From positions 16,371,047 through 16,435,046 of the forward strand of contig NC_047066.1 in the NCBI RefSeq assembly GCF_902459465.1: a stretch of DNA of 64,000 nt. Reading direction: 5' to 3'. Every line of letters starts with the position of its first letter. Positions within the stretch are counted from its first letter, which is position 1. This document shows, in pieces, positions 22,348 to 35,069 of the stretch. The notes below the pieces were generated by a model. It saw nothing but the letters and a program-made list of their open reading frames with translations. It was not told the DNA's origin and did not search any database. Position numbers and translations under genes: made by a program. This DNA comes from Asterias rubens (lineage: Eukaryota; Echinodermata; Asteroidea; Forcipulatida; Asteriidae).

Positions 22348-23144
22348 CATAGAGCTATATATAATTATTGACTAGAGCGCTAACACCCCGTTATACACGC
22401 ACTAAGGTTTTGAAGCCATGTGGGCGCATCCATGTTTATGTACAAACCAATACAAAAGCTTGAAATTTTGTACGGCAATTGTACGGCCATTTGCATGATC
22501 GTGCGTCTGTTCTTTTGTATGTGCCATCGAAGCAAAACATTCAGTAAATGTGAACGCACAATCTGCTGATCAGCGCACAAACTGCGAGCGTCATGTGCGT
22601 CATGATTAAAAGGCGCGTTTACTTTTTTTAGTACGGCAATCAAGTCGAAGTTAAGGTTTTCATAGCGCGGACGTACGCGAGTGGACAGCTGCGTACGTAT
22701 ACGCACACGCCGAATGTAAAATAATCGCGGCAATGTGTGTTCTCTTAAAATTCCGAATTCACGCAACACACCAAACAATGTCTGAGCCCAGGGTGGCTTC
22801 AAAACGCAGAGCAAGTTAGCGCTCTAGTCAATATATAGACCTTTCTTTTGTTGATAAACAAACCGCCTTGGTTGGCATGGTCGGCCGAATGTTAGTAAAT
22901 CATTAAATCGTAAAAACAGATGTTTTAACAAAATTCAACATTTTCTTCAAACTTTCAATTAAATAAAATACCTCTCATAATTAGTTGTTTTGTTTTAAAC
23001 AAAATGAACAAATGTGGTTCATTGTTACAAAAAAATATCGATCTTTTCTTGATTTGCACATTATGGCTTTCCATAGTTTTCCAATCTGGGTTGGCAAAAA
23101 CTCGGGCTGTGACGTTGCAAAAGAAAGGTCTATATAGCTCTATG
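22348..23144. mobile_element. hAT-like MITE with 8-bp target duplication, interrupted by another MITE
   Basis: The right end reads complement of CATAGAGCTATATAGACC and continues TTTCTTTTG. The left end is the same sequence but split at CATAGAGCTATATA by the insertion at 22364-22831. AATGAAAC flanks it at 22340-22347 and 23145-23152. Eight-base duplications and CA-starting termini fit the hAT superfamily. Confidence 0.85.
22364..22831. mobile_element. MITE nested in the hAT-like element, TIR TTGACTAGAGCGCTAAC
   Basis: The left TTGACTAGAGCGCTAAC and the right GTTAGCGCTCTAGTCAA are inverted. The copy is bordered by TATATA on each side, as expected if it landed in the outer element's TATATA. The 144-codon minus-strand frame across it has no recognised domain. 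Confidence 0.8.
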
Positions 23145-23514
23145 AATGAAACTAACATGGATATAAATAAGCATGCGATACAGCAACGCGCAAGGTTTAC
23201 ACAATTTATGCTGATTTAGTGGCCACTTATTCGCTTTTGCCAAAGCCGGTATTTATACCACCGTTAACACTCACACACGTGACCGTGTTTTGACGAATCA
23301 GAGACTTGAAACCGTCCAAGGTATTTATTAATCAAGTTTATCACAAGCTCCCTCACCATATCATACAACGTGTACAAACGACATCACTCCGTTGTCGTAC
23401 AGACCGAACGTTGTTTCACCAAAATAGCGTTCCAAATCTCTACGCGACGGAGACTACTTCTGTTTGGCGCATGCGTCGATGGACTTTCCTGCTCCTCTAC
23501 TCTGATCTCTATTA

Positions 23515-23764
23515 TAGGGTGCGTTCGTTTAATAGCTTCCCTGGGTACTCGACCCCGGTCTGCCCCGGTACGTTCGAACAGCTTTGACGGGGCTCACCCG
23601 AGTCAGCCCCCAGTGTCCTGCTTTAGGAGTGGGTCACTTTGGGGTGACCTGAGGTACATGCCGTCACGAGAGGGCGAGTGTGATCGTTCGATTAGCTTTT
23701 GTCAGGGGCTCACCCGAGTGAGCACTGCGGAGTAGACCCAGGGAAGCTAAACGAATGCACCCTA
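23515..23764. mobile_element. Palindromic MITE, TIR TAGGGTGCGTTCG, copy 2
   Basis: The left TAGGGTGCGTTCGTTTAATA and the right GCTAAACGAATGCACCCTA are inverted, with inner GACCCCGG and GAGTAGACCCAGG. It is longer than copy 1 (933-1086). Confidence 0.75.
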
Positions 23765-23956
23765 CATAAAATCAGTAATCCCTTATAGCATATTTTTCCC
23801 CAGGAAAGATGAGGCCACTAAGCATTAATGGACGTGTTGTACATGTACCTTCTTTCTCACATGGGCGCAACCAACCTAGCGTGTCTAGAGTATCTGTACC
23901 CTCTATACACGTCGTGTACTTGTATTGCATCTCCGCGAGCTCCATGCGTTAACATG

Positions 23957-24118
23957 TAGCGTCCCCCGTCTTTCGATTTCGGGACGGTAAGGCCATGGAG
24001 TTTTCCTTCATAAGGCACACGTTGTTATTGTTGCCTCATCTTCCCTGGGGAAAAAAAAACACGCTTAGATTTTGTTACCGTCCTGTGTGATACCGTCCCG
24101 AAAATCGAAAGGTCGCTA
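23957..24118. mobile_element. MITE with TIR TAGCGACCTTTCGATTTTCG
   Basis: The left TAGCG, then CCGTCTTTCGATTTCGGGAC, and the right complement of TAGCGACCTTTCGATTTTCG pair as terminal inverted repeats ending in GACGGTA. Relics with the inner words CCCCAGGGAAGATGAGGC occur near 23795-23815 and 26190-26220. Confidence 0.7.
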
Positions 24119-24259
24119 ATTTCCCGTATGGGGACCGGACCTAATCTCCGGCGGACAGAATTCCCTGGGACACCGGACGAAAAACCATGGCTCTGAAAGT
24201 GTAAATATTTTGGTCGGTAAACAAAACCGAAATAAGTTGCGTTTTAGTCACCCATTTAA

Positions 24260-24433
24260 GGCAGTGGACACTATTGGTAATTACTCGAAATAATTGTTAG
24301 CACAGTACCTCACTAGGTAACGAGTAATGGGGAGAGGTTGATGGTATAAAACATTGTTAGAAACGACTCCCTCTGAAGTGACATAGTTTTGGAGAATTAG
24401 GAGTAATTTTCCACGAACTTGATTACGAGACCT
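24260..24433 (-). mobile_element. Family A MITE, partial
   Basis: TTAA then GGCAGTGGACACTATTGG, followed by the normal reverse-orientation half up to GAGACCTCAAGTTT. The rest is lost. Confidence 0.75.
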
Positions 24434-24630
24434 CAAGTTTACTTCTTGCGGATACCCCACCCGAGTGTGCTGGCACCGTCACTGTTATATTTTGGCTGTA
24501 TTTGACGATCATTGATTTGATCCTCTTTTTTAATCCACTGAAAGTCGTAATCTCAGCTCTAGTGCCTATTATGTTAAGAGGGATATCCGTAAAGGGAACC
24601 AGAACGAGCCTGGAACAGTCAACTCTGCAT

Positions 24631-24797
24631 GCTCGGAGGATAGAGCAATGGATCTGTTCCTTGCTCTATGCTCGGAGGATAGAGCAATGGATCTGTTCCG
24701 TGCTCTATGCTCGGAGGATAGAGCAATGGATCTGTTCCTTGCTCTATGCTCGGAGGATAGAGCAATGGATCTGTTCCTTGCTCTATGCTCGGAGGAG
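24631..24797 (+). repeat. 39-bp minisatellite, 4.3 copies
   Basis: Units start at 24631, 24670, 24709, 24748 and 24787 (GCTCGGAGGATAGAGCAATG and so on), nearly identical. As 39 is a multiple of three, the frame stays open and repeats 13 residues (ARRIEQWICSLLY). No other sign of a gene. Confidence 0.9.
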
Positions 24798-24799
24798 CA

Positions 24800-25548
24800 G
24801 CGGGCAGGTTCATTGGGCTAATTGTCATTTGGATAGCAAACACAGTTAAACAAATGTTGGGTTTATGTTTTTATCCGAAACAATGTATTTATATTCAAAT
24901 TATATAGATTAAATCAGTACAACCACACAATTAAGGAGGTCGAGGCAACTCACAGGTTATTATGTATATTTGTTTCCATGCACTTTCGGTTAAAATATCA
25001 AACATCAACAACATTTTTGTTGCTAATAATAATTTAGTTTTTACACATCCGACAGCACAAATAGGACCACCAACAGGATGAACAGGGGAGGTGGTAGGAC
25101 AGCTATTAACAGTGGGAAGAAAATCCAGGAAGAAGCCCCCCACGTTGGGTAAGGGTTGGGCACCCAATCCATAGGCAAGGCTTTGGTCTGAAGTGGGATT
25201 CGAACTTGTGTCCAATAAGGCGAAATTCAGGCAAAGAAATCCACTTGATTCCCCAAATTATATTCACCGACGTCATAATGTTAAGATATGCAATATACAA
25301 GAAAATTGATTCCAATCAAAAGCAATTCCATTCTTGAAACAAACTATTTGAAACCGATCACCAGTTACTTCTCATAGTAATGTGTTTCTATGCAGGTTTC
25401 TTAAGCGTATTTATAGCTGTATAAACAAAACAGGTAATGGTAGACTCTCTAACACAATTTTTACCACCAACACTTTGCAGCAACTAGGGTCCAGAATGTC
25501 ATTAATTTGACGACATTGACATTTCCCTGAAAGCCAACAGTCAGTCGA
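24800..25548. other. No gene recognised; possible SINE relic
   Basis: On the minus strand near 25180-25215 CAAGTTCGAATCCCACTTC resembles a Pol III B box, preceding a body of about 150 bp. The A box is not clear. Confidence 0.35.
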
Positions 25549-25841
25549 TTACGGTATAGGTTGTAGGAAATCGATACTAGACTGTTTTCCACAGAATATT
25601 ATACCAGTCCCAACTACGAATTCTTCCCGGAGTCGATTATCCGATTCGACCCAAACGGTATACCGGCAGTCCACTCGTTCGTCGAAGCTGCTCCGCTGGT
25701 TTCCAGTATGTAAAATGCCAGCAGAAAGAACAAATCCAACGAGGGTCGTTTCATCAGTCCGGGAACCAGTGTGTAGTGTGATCTTTGACCCCTTGACATC
25801 ATTACAGGCAATGTCTCCGTCGAAAGCATTGTTGACTCGTC
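25549..25841 (-). CDS. Possible terminal coding exon, in phase with the upstream adhesion GPCR
   Basis: On the minus strand a good acceptor (CCTCATTTACAG|GACGAG) opens a 96-residue frame. It runs from RVNNAFDGDIACNDVKGSKI to the stop at 25549-25551. The exon begins with two bases of a codon. Both possible donors of the GPCR TM7 exon (27613 and 27466) leave one base, so joining would give Gly and an open frame. A different frame over the same bases is also open for 91 codons (25614-25889) and begins with an ATG, so this reading is not certain. No domain is recognised. It could be the receptor's cytoplasmic tail, part of another gene, or chance. Confidence 0.28.
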
Positions 25842-25889
25842 CTGTAAATGAGGAAATGTCCGAACAGTTTGCAACATTTTAAAAACCAT

Positions 25890-26700
25890 TTTATGATATA
25901 ATTCTTGTTGACGCCCTTTCGAAACCTTTGGATGAGCTTTTGCTATGTCGTTTTAGGCTCCGCCAATAATTTTGAGTAGACGGAGCTTCCAAATAGAACG
26001 GCAAACGAAGCCCTAAGCAGGTGGCGATACCGAAGTCTTTGTTTCGAAAAGGCCGTATGCAAATACTTGAGATTTATATTCCAGTTTGTCGGCTCCAACC
26101 AATAAACCCAAGTCTCCCGTTTGAGAATGAGTGCAAGATTCCGTCCCCGTAAGGGAAATTAGGGAGGGACGGTAAACAACTCTAAGCGTATTTTTCCCCA
26201 GGGGAAGATGAGGCCACCTTGCATCAAGAGGCGTGTTTTACCTACCTCCTCACGTGGTGCAATTCCAACCAATGCCGCTCATGTGGTAATGTAAACAAAG
26301 ACTGAAGACGGAACGTACGTGTTAACGTATGGAGCTGGCATATGGAGACACAGTACGTGTACAAGTAGAGGTCAAAAAGTGACTACCGTTATCCCGAGAA
26401 TGGCCAGGCATAGATTGGGAGATGCTATAAACGTGCAAAAGTTGTCTGATGTTTATGCGACGGAACTTGAAACAAAAGGACACTCACGGGACTTGGACTT
26501 GGGTCAAGTCTTATCACTGTCCGGTCCACGACATACAGGACGGGAGCGCTCGGACATGAGCGCATCACGCCCCTTACACTTTCCACTCTTTAGGAGTCTA
26601 AATGTTTTTTTAAACTCTTGGTCCGTTTAATCAAAACCGAACAAAAATTCAGGACAAGTTTATTCTGAGACTTATTTTGATGTAGTTCCCCTGCCCCCCA
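25890..26700. other. No gene recognised
   Basis: Contains a relic of the GACGGTA / CCCCAGGGGAAGATGAGGCC MITE at about 26150-26240. The 103-codon frame at 26319-26630 has no recognisable content. Confidence 0.4.
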
Positions 26701-26704
26701 AAAC

Positions 26705-27424
<720 letters not shown>

Positions 27425-27612
27425 ATAAATAAATAACGTGCCCATGGAAACTAGAAATACTTTACCGAAATCCAGCCGCACATCACTGCACGATGTTATC
27501 CAAGTTTCACCCACGGTGTTCCGTTTGTCAGACTGAGACCGGCTAAGTTGTAATCGGAGGAGTTTCTTGTTAAGAGTCTTGTTAGGCACCGAGAGCTCCC
27601 TGCACTTCTTAC

Positions 27613-27798
27613 CCGTAGTATTGGTAAAGGGAGACGGGGAGGCAAGGCTGGTCTTCCCCCTGGTGGTGACGAAGGAAAGGGCACCGTAGAAGACGAAGAT
27701 AAAGAAACCCTGAGCAGAATTGAAGATTGTGAAGAGATAAAGGGAAGTCATCCGGACGCCTTCTCCCACGGAGAAACCGCCAAAGAGCCAGGTCAAAC
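27613..27798 (-). CDS. Adhesion-type GPCR, TM6-TM7 exon
   Basis: The acceptor CTTCAACAG|GTTTGACC completes a Gly codon with the previous exon, giving ALLGLTWLFGGFSVGEG. The exon continues with TSLYLFTIFNSAQGFFIFVF. The LLGLTW.FG motif of TM6 and FNS.QGFFIF of TM7 are hallmarks of adhesion/secretin-like (class B) seven-helix receptors, which signal at the plasma membrane. I end the exon at a consensus donor (ACGG|GTAAGA) just after TM7, following the tail residues FTNTTG. If that donor is not used, the frame stays open to another possible donor at 27466 and beyond into the AAT tract, where it becomes meaningless poly-Leu. No N-terminal domains are visible, so the subfamily is unassigned. Confidence 0.8.
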
Positions 27799-28048
27799 CT
27801 GTTGAAGAGGAGAACCAAACACCTTGGAAAGTCAAGACCTTATATGGTGATACCATTTGGACTGTCGAGGTCACCAACAAACATCCGCTGCGAAAAGCAC
27901 CACATCGTCATGCTGAACGCCTCTATACGATTTGGATAGGCGGTCATTTTGTAAACAGTGAACAAAATAAAAGCTGTACTTTAAAACAAAGTGATGTAGA
28001 CCAGGTTGGATGAAATCTTCCCATGAAGTCATTTTAAAAAGTACTTAC

Positions 28049-28263
28049 CAAGCAAAGCGGTTATGGATATGATGCCTAATATCTCCCTCCGTCCTCGCGA
28101 GATATCGCGCTGTTTGCTACCTACAGTGTAGCGTCGGGCATCGAAGTGTCGATTGGCCAAGACCCACATGACTATAACGAACACCACTAGATTGATCAGA
28201 ACAATCAGAATGGCAGGTGCGAAGAAAGTTGCGAAGAAAATGGTGGAATTGGAAATCCAGCAT
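28049..28263 (-). CDS. Adhesion-type GPCR, TM5 and third intracellular loop exon
   Basis: Bounded by acceptor TTTTCCAAG|ATGCTGG and donor GCTTTGCTTG|GTAAGT. It starts with the conserved extracellular-loop-2 Cys-Trp pair (R-CWISNSTIFFATFFAPA), followed by TM5 ILIVLINLVVFVIVMWVL and a basic loop with RREILGIISITALLG leading into TM6. The exon is 215 bp with phases that fit both neighbours. The CW motif and loop layout are typical of the adhesion family. The Cys normally forms the disulfide with TM3, whose exon is not seen in this window. Confidence 0.85.
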
Positions 28264-28591
28264 CTTGGAAAAACAAATAAAAAACACGTCAAATTGTTCA
28301 TCTTATCATTGTTTAAAGTAAGAGACATAATTAACTAATTTGAATTCATGTGCTAATATGATGTAAATGTCCTTTTATGTATCTTCTCGTTTTGGGGTAT
28401 TTTCTTAAAACCTAATTTCGATTCAGCCTAAACACTTTTCCAACATGTGTGATTTAAAAATAGGAACTTATTAACACCCTTAGCAACAGCAGCAGCAGTA
28501 GTCGCCAATTCCCACAAGACCTGCGAATCTGTGAAGATCACAATTTCTGCGGGTCCACACCTATAGTAATAGGTATAAGTTGTGCGCTAAC

Positions 28592-28658
28592 CTTTCGTCA
28601 TTACCATACGCATCGAATTTGAATATAACCACACATCCAACGATGATTGCTGGTATAC
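28592..28658 (-). CDS. Adhesion-type GPCR, TM4 end and extracellular loop 2 exon
   Basis: A 67-bp exon: acceptor CAACTTTACAG|GTATACC, product IPAIIVGCVVIFKFDAYGND then ER, donor GACGAAAG|GTTAGC. The Pro-Ala start of the hydrophobic run and the YG before the loop-2 Cys match the usual pattern G.P..IV....YG....CW of adhesion GPCRs. Phases fit the next exon (AG plus A = Arg). The preceding exons (TM1-TM3, GAIN domain, ectodomain) are not found up to the gap at 30428. They lie in the gap or beyond it, or are lost. Confidence 0.75.
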
Positions 28659-29189
28659 CTGTAAAGTTGAAGAGAGAAATCGTTGTTATTAATATCGGTA
28701 ATCCAGTTCTTAAAAGAGACAAGTGATGAGCCTTTCGTATAATTTTGTTACATAATTGGGAAATAATGTATCGTTAAACACATCGTAACAAAGGCGTAGA
28801 ACGAAAAGCAGTGTAAAAGGCAACGTATATTGAAACTCATAGCATCAACTCTCCTCTGTAAGAAAACTAGTTGAAAGAACGCTAAAATTTAGCGTTCAAT
28901 TCCAAAACGCCGACTGTTACTTTTAACTGGTATCCGTCTTTGCTTAGTTCTTGGCGTCAGTGATGGATTATTTTCCGATTATTCGGAGAGCAACTCTATT
29001 TAAAACAAAACTTATATCCCCTCTTCTGTTGGATGTTTGCCTTACATTGTAATATGAAAATGCTGTATTGTCCATTTTATTGATCTGTTGATGACTTTGA
29101 CATTGTTTTAACTTTTGTGAATCTCATCTTTTTAAAATGGTTGTTTAACTTTTTAACTTTTTGCCAGCTTTCTGTATTCTAGATTCCTT

Positions 29190-29336
29190 AAATTATTTTA
29201 CTGCGTTACACTCTGATTTGTATAAATTTTGTCTGGTCTAGATTATTTTTGTTCTTTTCCAGCGCCTTGAGGCGGATTCTTTCTGCTATTGTTTTTGCGC
29301 TTTATAAATTTATCTTTATTATTATTATTATTATTA
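29190..29336 (+). mobile_element. 3' tail of a CR1/L2-like LINE
   Basis: CGCCTTGAGGCGGATTC, then TTTGCGCTTTATAAATTTAT and (TTA)n match in layout the 3' end of the LINE at 39350-39457 (GCGCTTAGAGGC, then GGCGCTTTACAAATG and (TTA)n). It is a 5'-truncated insertion in the presumed GPCR intron. Confidence 0.6.
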
Positions 29337-30100
29337 ATCATCTTTGACGTTGGTTAACATTTTTATCAGGAGAGTATGACAGACACTTTTTTGTGGTGTT
29401 GCATGATTGAGATACAATCGGATGTTCTGCAGTGAGGTTTACATGGGGAAGTGCATATCAACCGCCCTGTTTACGCAAAGTTTTTGCATCTCAATATAGA
29501 CAAATAAGCCTTCGACTACGGCAGTAGGATTTTAAAAAAAACATTGATGGATGAAGAGACGCGAACATTTATTTATTAATTATTTATTTATACTGAGTAA
29601 AAATCAGCTCAGCCTGAAAGTTGTATTCCACTTATGCCTAATCGAACCACGATGCACGATCAGCAATTACAAAAATGGCAACCGGGGATAGGCAAGAAAA
29701 GATAAGGAAGACAAACAATGAGATGGACAGATGAAATCACGACATGAACACGGGATCATGGAGTAGAAAGAAAAGTGACGGGATAGTGTGAAGATAGCTG
29801 GAGGAGGGCTTCATTAAGGGGACAAATACTTTGATAGTGATTGAGGGCGCTGTTTTAAAAATATAAACATGGTTTGAGGGTGACTAGTCGTATTGTTGAC
29901 AAACTAGTTTTACTATACTTCATACTTATTCAGATACCTGGCATGTGGTAATGAATGGACCAATGAGAACTCGACTCTCGGTCATGAATATGTATGAGGT
30001 AGTAAACATTATTAGTCAGTAACGAAACTATGACGTAATGGCAATGACGTAAGTCTCCAGCAAAATCTCTTTTTCAGGCCATATTTCCGAACCAGAAAAG
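29337..30100. other. No gene recognised
   Basis: I looked on the minus strand for the missing TM1-TM3 exon of the receptor and did not find it. A short ATTTATTT-rich stretch lies near 29570-29595. Confidence 0.4.
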
Positions 30101-30427
30101 TCATAGCCAAAGACACACAGTCATGATACCGTACTAAACTATCTTACCCCACGCTATCACGCAATTCATAGCCAAAACCACACAGTCATGATACCGTACT
30201 AAACTATCTTACCCCACGCTATCACGCAATTCATAGCCAAAACCACACAGTCATGATACCGTACTAAACTATCTTACCCCACGCTATCACGCAATTCATA
30301 GCCAAAACCACACAGTCATGATACCGTACTAAACTATCTTACCCCACGCTATCACGCAAATTATTCATAGCCAAAGACACACAGTCATGATACCGTACTA
30401 AACTATCTTACCCCACGCTATCACGCA
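30101..30427 (+). repeat. 65-bp tandem repeat, five copies, running into the gap
   Basis: Units start at 30101, 30166, 30231, 30296 and 30365 (TCATAGCCAAAACCACACAG and so on). They are almost identical apart from a 4-bp insertion before the last. The array is cut by the run of N, so its true length is unknown. Confidence 0.92.
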
Positions 30428-30927
30428 NNNNNNNNNNNNNNNNNNNNNNNNNNNNNNNNNNNNNNNNNNNNNNNNNNNNNNNNNNNNNNNNNNNNNNNNN
30501 NNNNNNNNNNNNNNNNNNNNNNNNNNNNNNNNNNNNNNNNNNNNNNNNNNNNNNNNNNNNNNNNNNNNNNNNNNNNNNNNNNNNNNNNNNNNNNNNNNNN
30601 NNNNNNNNNNNNNNNNNNNNNNNNNNNNNNNNNNNNNNNNNNNNNNNNNNNNNNNNNNNNNNNNNNNNNNNNNNNNNNNNNNNNNNNNNNNNNNNNNNNN
30701 NNNNNNNNNNNNNNNNNNNNNNNNNNNNNNNNNNNNNNNNNNNNNNNNNNNNNNNNNNNNNNNNNNNNNNNNNNNNNNNNNNNNNNNNNNNNNNNNNNNN
30801 NNNNNNNNNNNNNNNNNNNNNNNNNNNNNNNNNNNNNNNNNNNNNNNNNNNNNNNNNNNNNNNNNNNNNNNNNNNNNNNNNNNNNNNNNNNNNNNNNNNN
30901 NNNNNNNNNNNNNNNNNNNNNNNNNNN
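30428..30927. other. Assembly gap (500 N)
   Basis: Exactly 500 N, a conventional placeholder length. It separates a 65-bp array from a 244-bp array, so collapse of tandem repeats is the likely cause. Confidence 0.98.
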
Positions 30928-33900
30928 ACCAACAAAATCACAAACGACTCTCTATGTATGTCCCTATCACCATTATTTTTTTTACATTTCTCTTATTTAT
31001 GAATAAAGGACCCCTAAAAATTACGCTCTTTGTGACAGCCCGTCTTCACTAGGCCTATGCAGCGACACACATACAGTGTACAACGTACGGTCGTGTGATG
31101 CATTTATTATTCTTTTTGACTACATGGTAAAAGCCGGAGGTAACATTTTTTTTCTTTATTACTCCTCGGAAAATTACTAAAAAATCACAAACGACTCTCT
31201 ATGTATGTCACCTTATAACCGTTATTTTTTTACATTTTTATTATTTACCAAAAAGGACCAAAACAATTACGTCTTTTGATAGCCCGTCTTCACTAGGCCT
31301 ATGCAGCGACACACATACAGTGTACACCGTACAGACGTGTGAAGCAATTATTAATCTTTTTGACTAGATGGTAAAAGCCGGAGGTAACATTTTTTTTCTT
31401 TATTACTCCTCGGAAAATTACCAAAAAATCACAAACGAATCTCTATTTATGTCACCTTATAACCATTATTTTTTTACATTTTTATTATTTATAAAAAAGG
31501 ACCAAAAAAATTACGTCTTTTGATAGCCCGTCTTCACTAGGCCTATGCAGTGTACACACATACAGTGTACACCGTACAGACGTGTGAAGCAATTATTAAT
31601 CTTTTTGACTAGATGGTAAAAGCCGGAGGTAACCTTTTTTTTCTTTATTACTCCTCGGAAAATTACCAAAAAATCACAAACGAATCTCTATTTATGTCAC
31701 ATTATAACCATTATTTTTTTACATTTTTATTATTTATAAAAAAGGACCAAAAAAATTACGTCTTTTGATAGCCCGTCTTCACTAGGCCTAGCAGTGTACA
31801 CACATACAGTGTACACCGTACAGACGTGTGAAGCAATTACTAATCTTTTTGACTAGATGGTAAAAGCCGGAGGTAACCTTTTTTTTCCTTATTACTCCTC
31901 GGAAAATTACCAAAAAATCACAAACGACTCTCTATGTATGTTACCTTATTACCATTATTTTTTTACATTTTTATTATTTATGAAAAAGGACTAAAAAAAT
32001 TACGTCTTTTGATAGCCCGTCTTCACTAGGCCTATGCAGCGACACACATACAGTGTACAACGTACGGTCGTGTGATGCATTTATTATTCTTTTTGACTAA
32101 AATGGTAAAAGCCGGAGGTAACATTTTTTTTCTTCATTACTCCTCGGAAAATTACCAAAAAATCACAAACGACTCTCTATGTATGTCACCTTATAACCAT
32201 TATTTTTTTACATTTTTATTATTTATGAAAAAAGGACTAAAAATACGTCTTTTGATAGCCCGTCTTCACTAGGCCTATGCAGCGTACACACGTACAGTGT
32301 ACACCATACGGTCGCGTGAAGCATTTATTATTCTTTTAGACTAGATGGTAAAAGCCGGAGGTGACCTTTTTTTTCTTTATTACTCCTCGGAAAATTACCA
32401 AAAAATCACCAACGACTCTCTATGTATGTCACCTTATAACCATTATTTTTTTACATTTTTATTATTTATGAAAAAGGACTTAAAAAATTACGTCTTTTGA
32501 TAGCCCGTCTTCACTAGGCCTATGCAGCGACACACATACAGTGTACACCATACGGTCGTGTGAAGCATTTATTATTCTTTTTGACTAGATGGTAAAAGTC
32601 GGAGGTAACCTTTTTTTTCTTTATTACTCCTCGGAAAATTACTAAAAAATCACAAACGACTCTCTATGTATGTCACCTTATAACCGTTATTTTTTTACAT
32701 TTTTATTATTTACCAAAAAGGACCAAAACAATTACGTCTTTTGATAGCCCGTCTTCACTAGGCCTATGCAGCGACACACATACAGTGTACACCGTACAGA
32801 CGTGTGAAGCAATTATTAATCTTTTTGACTAGATGGTAAAAGCCGGAGGTAACCTTTTTTTTCCTTATTACTCCTCGGAAAATTACCAAAAAATCACAAA
32901 CGACTCTCTATGTATGTTACCTTATTACCATTATTTTTTTACATTTTTATTATTTATGAAAAAGGACTAAAAAAATTACGTCTTTTGATAGCCCGTCTTC
33001 ACTAGGCCTATGCAGCGACACACATACAGTGTACACCGTACAGACGTGTGAAGCAATTATTAATCTTTTTGACTAGATGGTAAAAGCCGGAGGTAACCTT
33101 TTTTTTCTTTATTACTCCTCGGAAAATTACCAAAAAATCACAAACGAATCTCTATTTATGTCACATTATAACCATTATTTTTTTACATTTTTATTATTAT
33201 AAAAAAGGACCAAAAAAATTACGTCTTTTGATAGCCCGTCTTCACTAGGCCTAGCAGTGTACACACATACAGTGTACACCGTACAGACGTGTGAAGCAAT
33301 TACTAATCTTTTTGACTAGATGGTAAAAGCCGGAGGTAACCTTTTTTTTCCTTATTACTCCTCGGAAAATTACCAAAAAATCACAAACGACTCTCTATGT
33401 ATGTTACCTTATTACCATTATTTTTTTACATTTTTATTATTTATGAAAAAGGACTAAAAAAATTACGTCTTTTGATAGCCCGTCTTCACTAGGCCTATGC
33501 AGCGACACACATACAGTGTACAACGTACGGTCGTGTGATGCATTTATTATTCTTTTTGACTAAATGGTAAAAGCCGGAGGTAACATTTTTTTTCTTTATT
33601 ACTCCTCCTCGGAAAATTACCAAAAAATCACAAACGAATCTCTATTTATGTCACCTTATAACCATTATTTTTTTACATTTTTATTATTTATAAAAAAGGA
33701 CCAAAAAAATTACGTCTTTTGATAGCCCCTCTTCACTAGGCCTATGCAGTGTACACACATACGGTGTACACCGTACAGACGTGTGAAGCAATTATTAATC
33801 TTTTTGACTAGATGGTAAAAGCCGGAGGTAACCTTTTTTTTCCTTATTACTCCTCGGAAAATTACCAAAAAATCACAAACGACTCTCTATGTATGTTACC

Positions 33901-35069
33901 TTATTACCATTATTTTTTTACATTTTTATTATTTATGAAAAAGGACTAAAAAAATTACGTCTTTTGATAGCCCGTCTTCACTAGGCCTATGCAGCGACAC
34001 ACATACGGTGTACAACGTACGGTCGTGTGAAGCATTTATTATTCTTTTTGACTAGATGGTAAAAGCCGGAGGTAACCTTTTTTTTCTTCATTACTCCTCG
34101 GAAAATTACCAAAAAATCACAAACGACTCTCTATGTATGTCACCTTATAACCATTATTTTTTTACATTTTTATTCTTTATGAAAAAGGACTAAAAAAATT
34201 ACGTCTTTTGATAGCCCGTCTTCACTAGGCCTATGCAGTGTACACACATACAGTGTACACCGTACAGACGTGTGAAGCAATTATTAATCTTTTTGACTAG
34301 ATGGTAAAAGCCGGAGGTAACCTTTTTTTTCTTTATTACTCCTCGGAAAATTACCAAAAAATCACCAACGACTCTCTATGTATGTCACCTTATAACCATT
34401 ATTTTTTTACATTTTTATTATTTATGAAAAAGGACTTAAAAAATTACGTCTTTTGATAGCCCGTCTTCACTAGGCCTATGCAGCGACACACATACGGTGT
34501 ACAACGTACGGTCGTGTGAAGCATTTATTATTCTTTTTGACTAGATGGTAAAAGCCGGAGGTAACCTTTTTTTTCTTCATTACTCCTCGGAAAATTACCA
34601 AAAAATCACAAACGACTCTCTATGTATGTCACCTTATAACCATTATTTTTTTACATTTTTATTATTTATGAAAAAGGACCAAAAAAATTACGTCTTTTGA
34701 TAGCCCGTCTTCACTAGGCCTATGCAGCGTACACAGTGTACACCGTACGGTCGTGTGAAGCATTTCTTTTTCCTTTTGACTAGATGGTAAAAGCCGGAGG
34801 TAACCTTTTTTTTCTTTATTACTCCTCGGAAAATTACAAAAAAATCACAAACGACTCTCTATGTATGTCACCTGATAACCATTATTTTTTTACATTTTTA
34901 TTATTTATGAAAAAGGACCAACAAAATTACGTTTTTTGATAGCCCGTCTTCACTGGGCCGATGCAGCGTACACACGTTCAGCGTACACCATACAGTCGTG
35001 TGAAGCATTTATTTTTTATTTTTGACTACATGGTAAAAGCCGGAGGTAACCTTTTTTTTCTTCATTACA
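30928..35069 (+). repeat. 244-bp tandem array, left, 17 units
   Basis: The mark GGTAAAAGCCGGAGGTAAC recurs 17 times from about 31127 to 35031 with mean spacing 244 bp. Each unit also has GCCCGTCTTCACTAGGCCTA, a GTGTACACCGTAC-type block, ACTCCTCGGAAAATTAC and CAAACGACTCTCTATGTATG. Variants of neighbouring units (CGAATCTCTATTTATG) recur in groups, which suggests block duplication. The first unit is cut by the gap and the last by a LINE. Confidence 0.95.

Noticed and set aside
22380..22814. 144-codon minus-strand frame
   Set aside because: It coincides with the nested MITE between its inverted ends and has no transposase motif.
25614..25889. A first exon with a signal peptide (MKRPSLDLFFLLAFYILETS)
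   Set aside because: The hydrophobic start is tempting, but no second exon or promoter was found, and an overlapping frame fits the GPCR phase as well or better.
30408..30941. 177-codon frame of unknown residues
   Set aside because: It spans the run of N.
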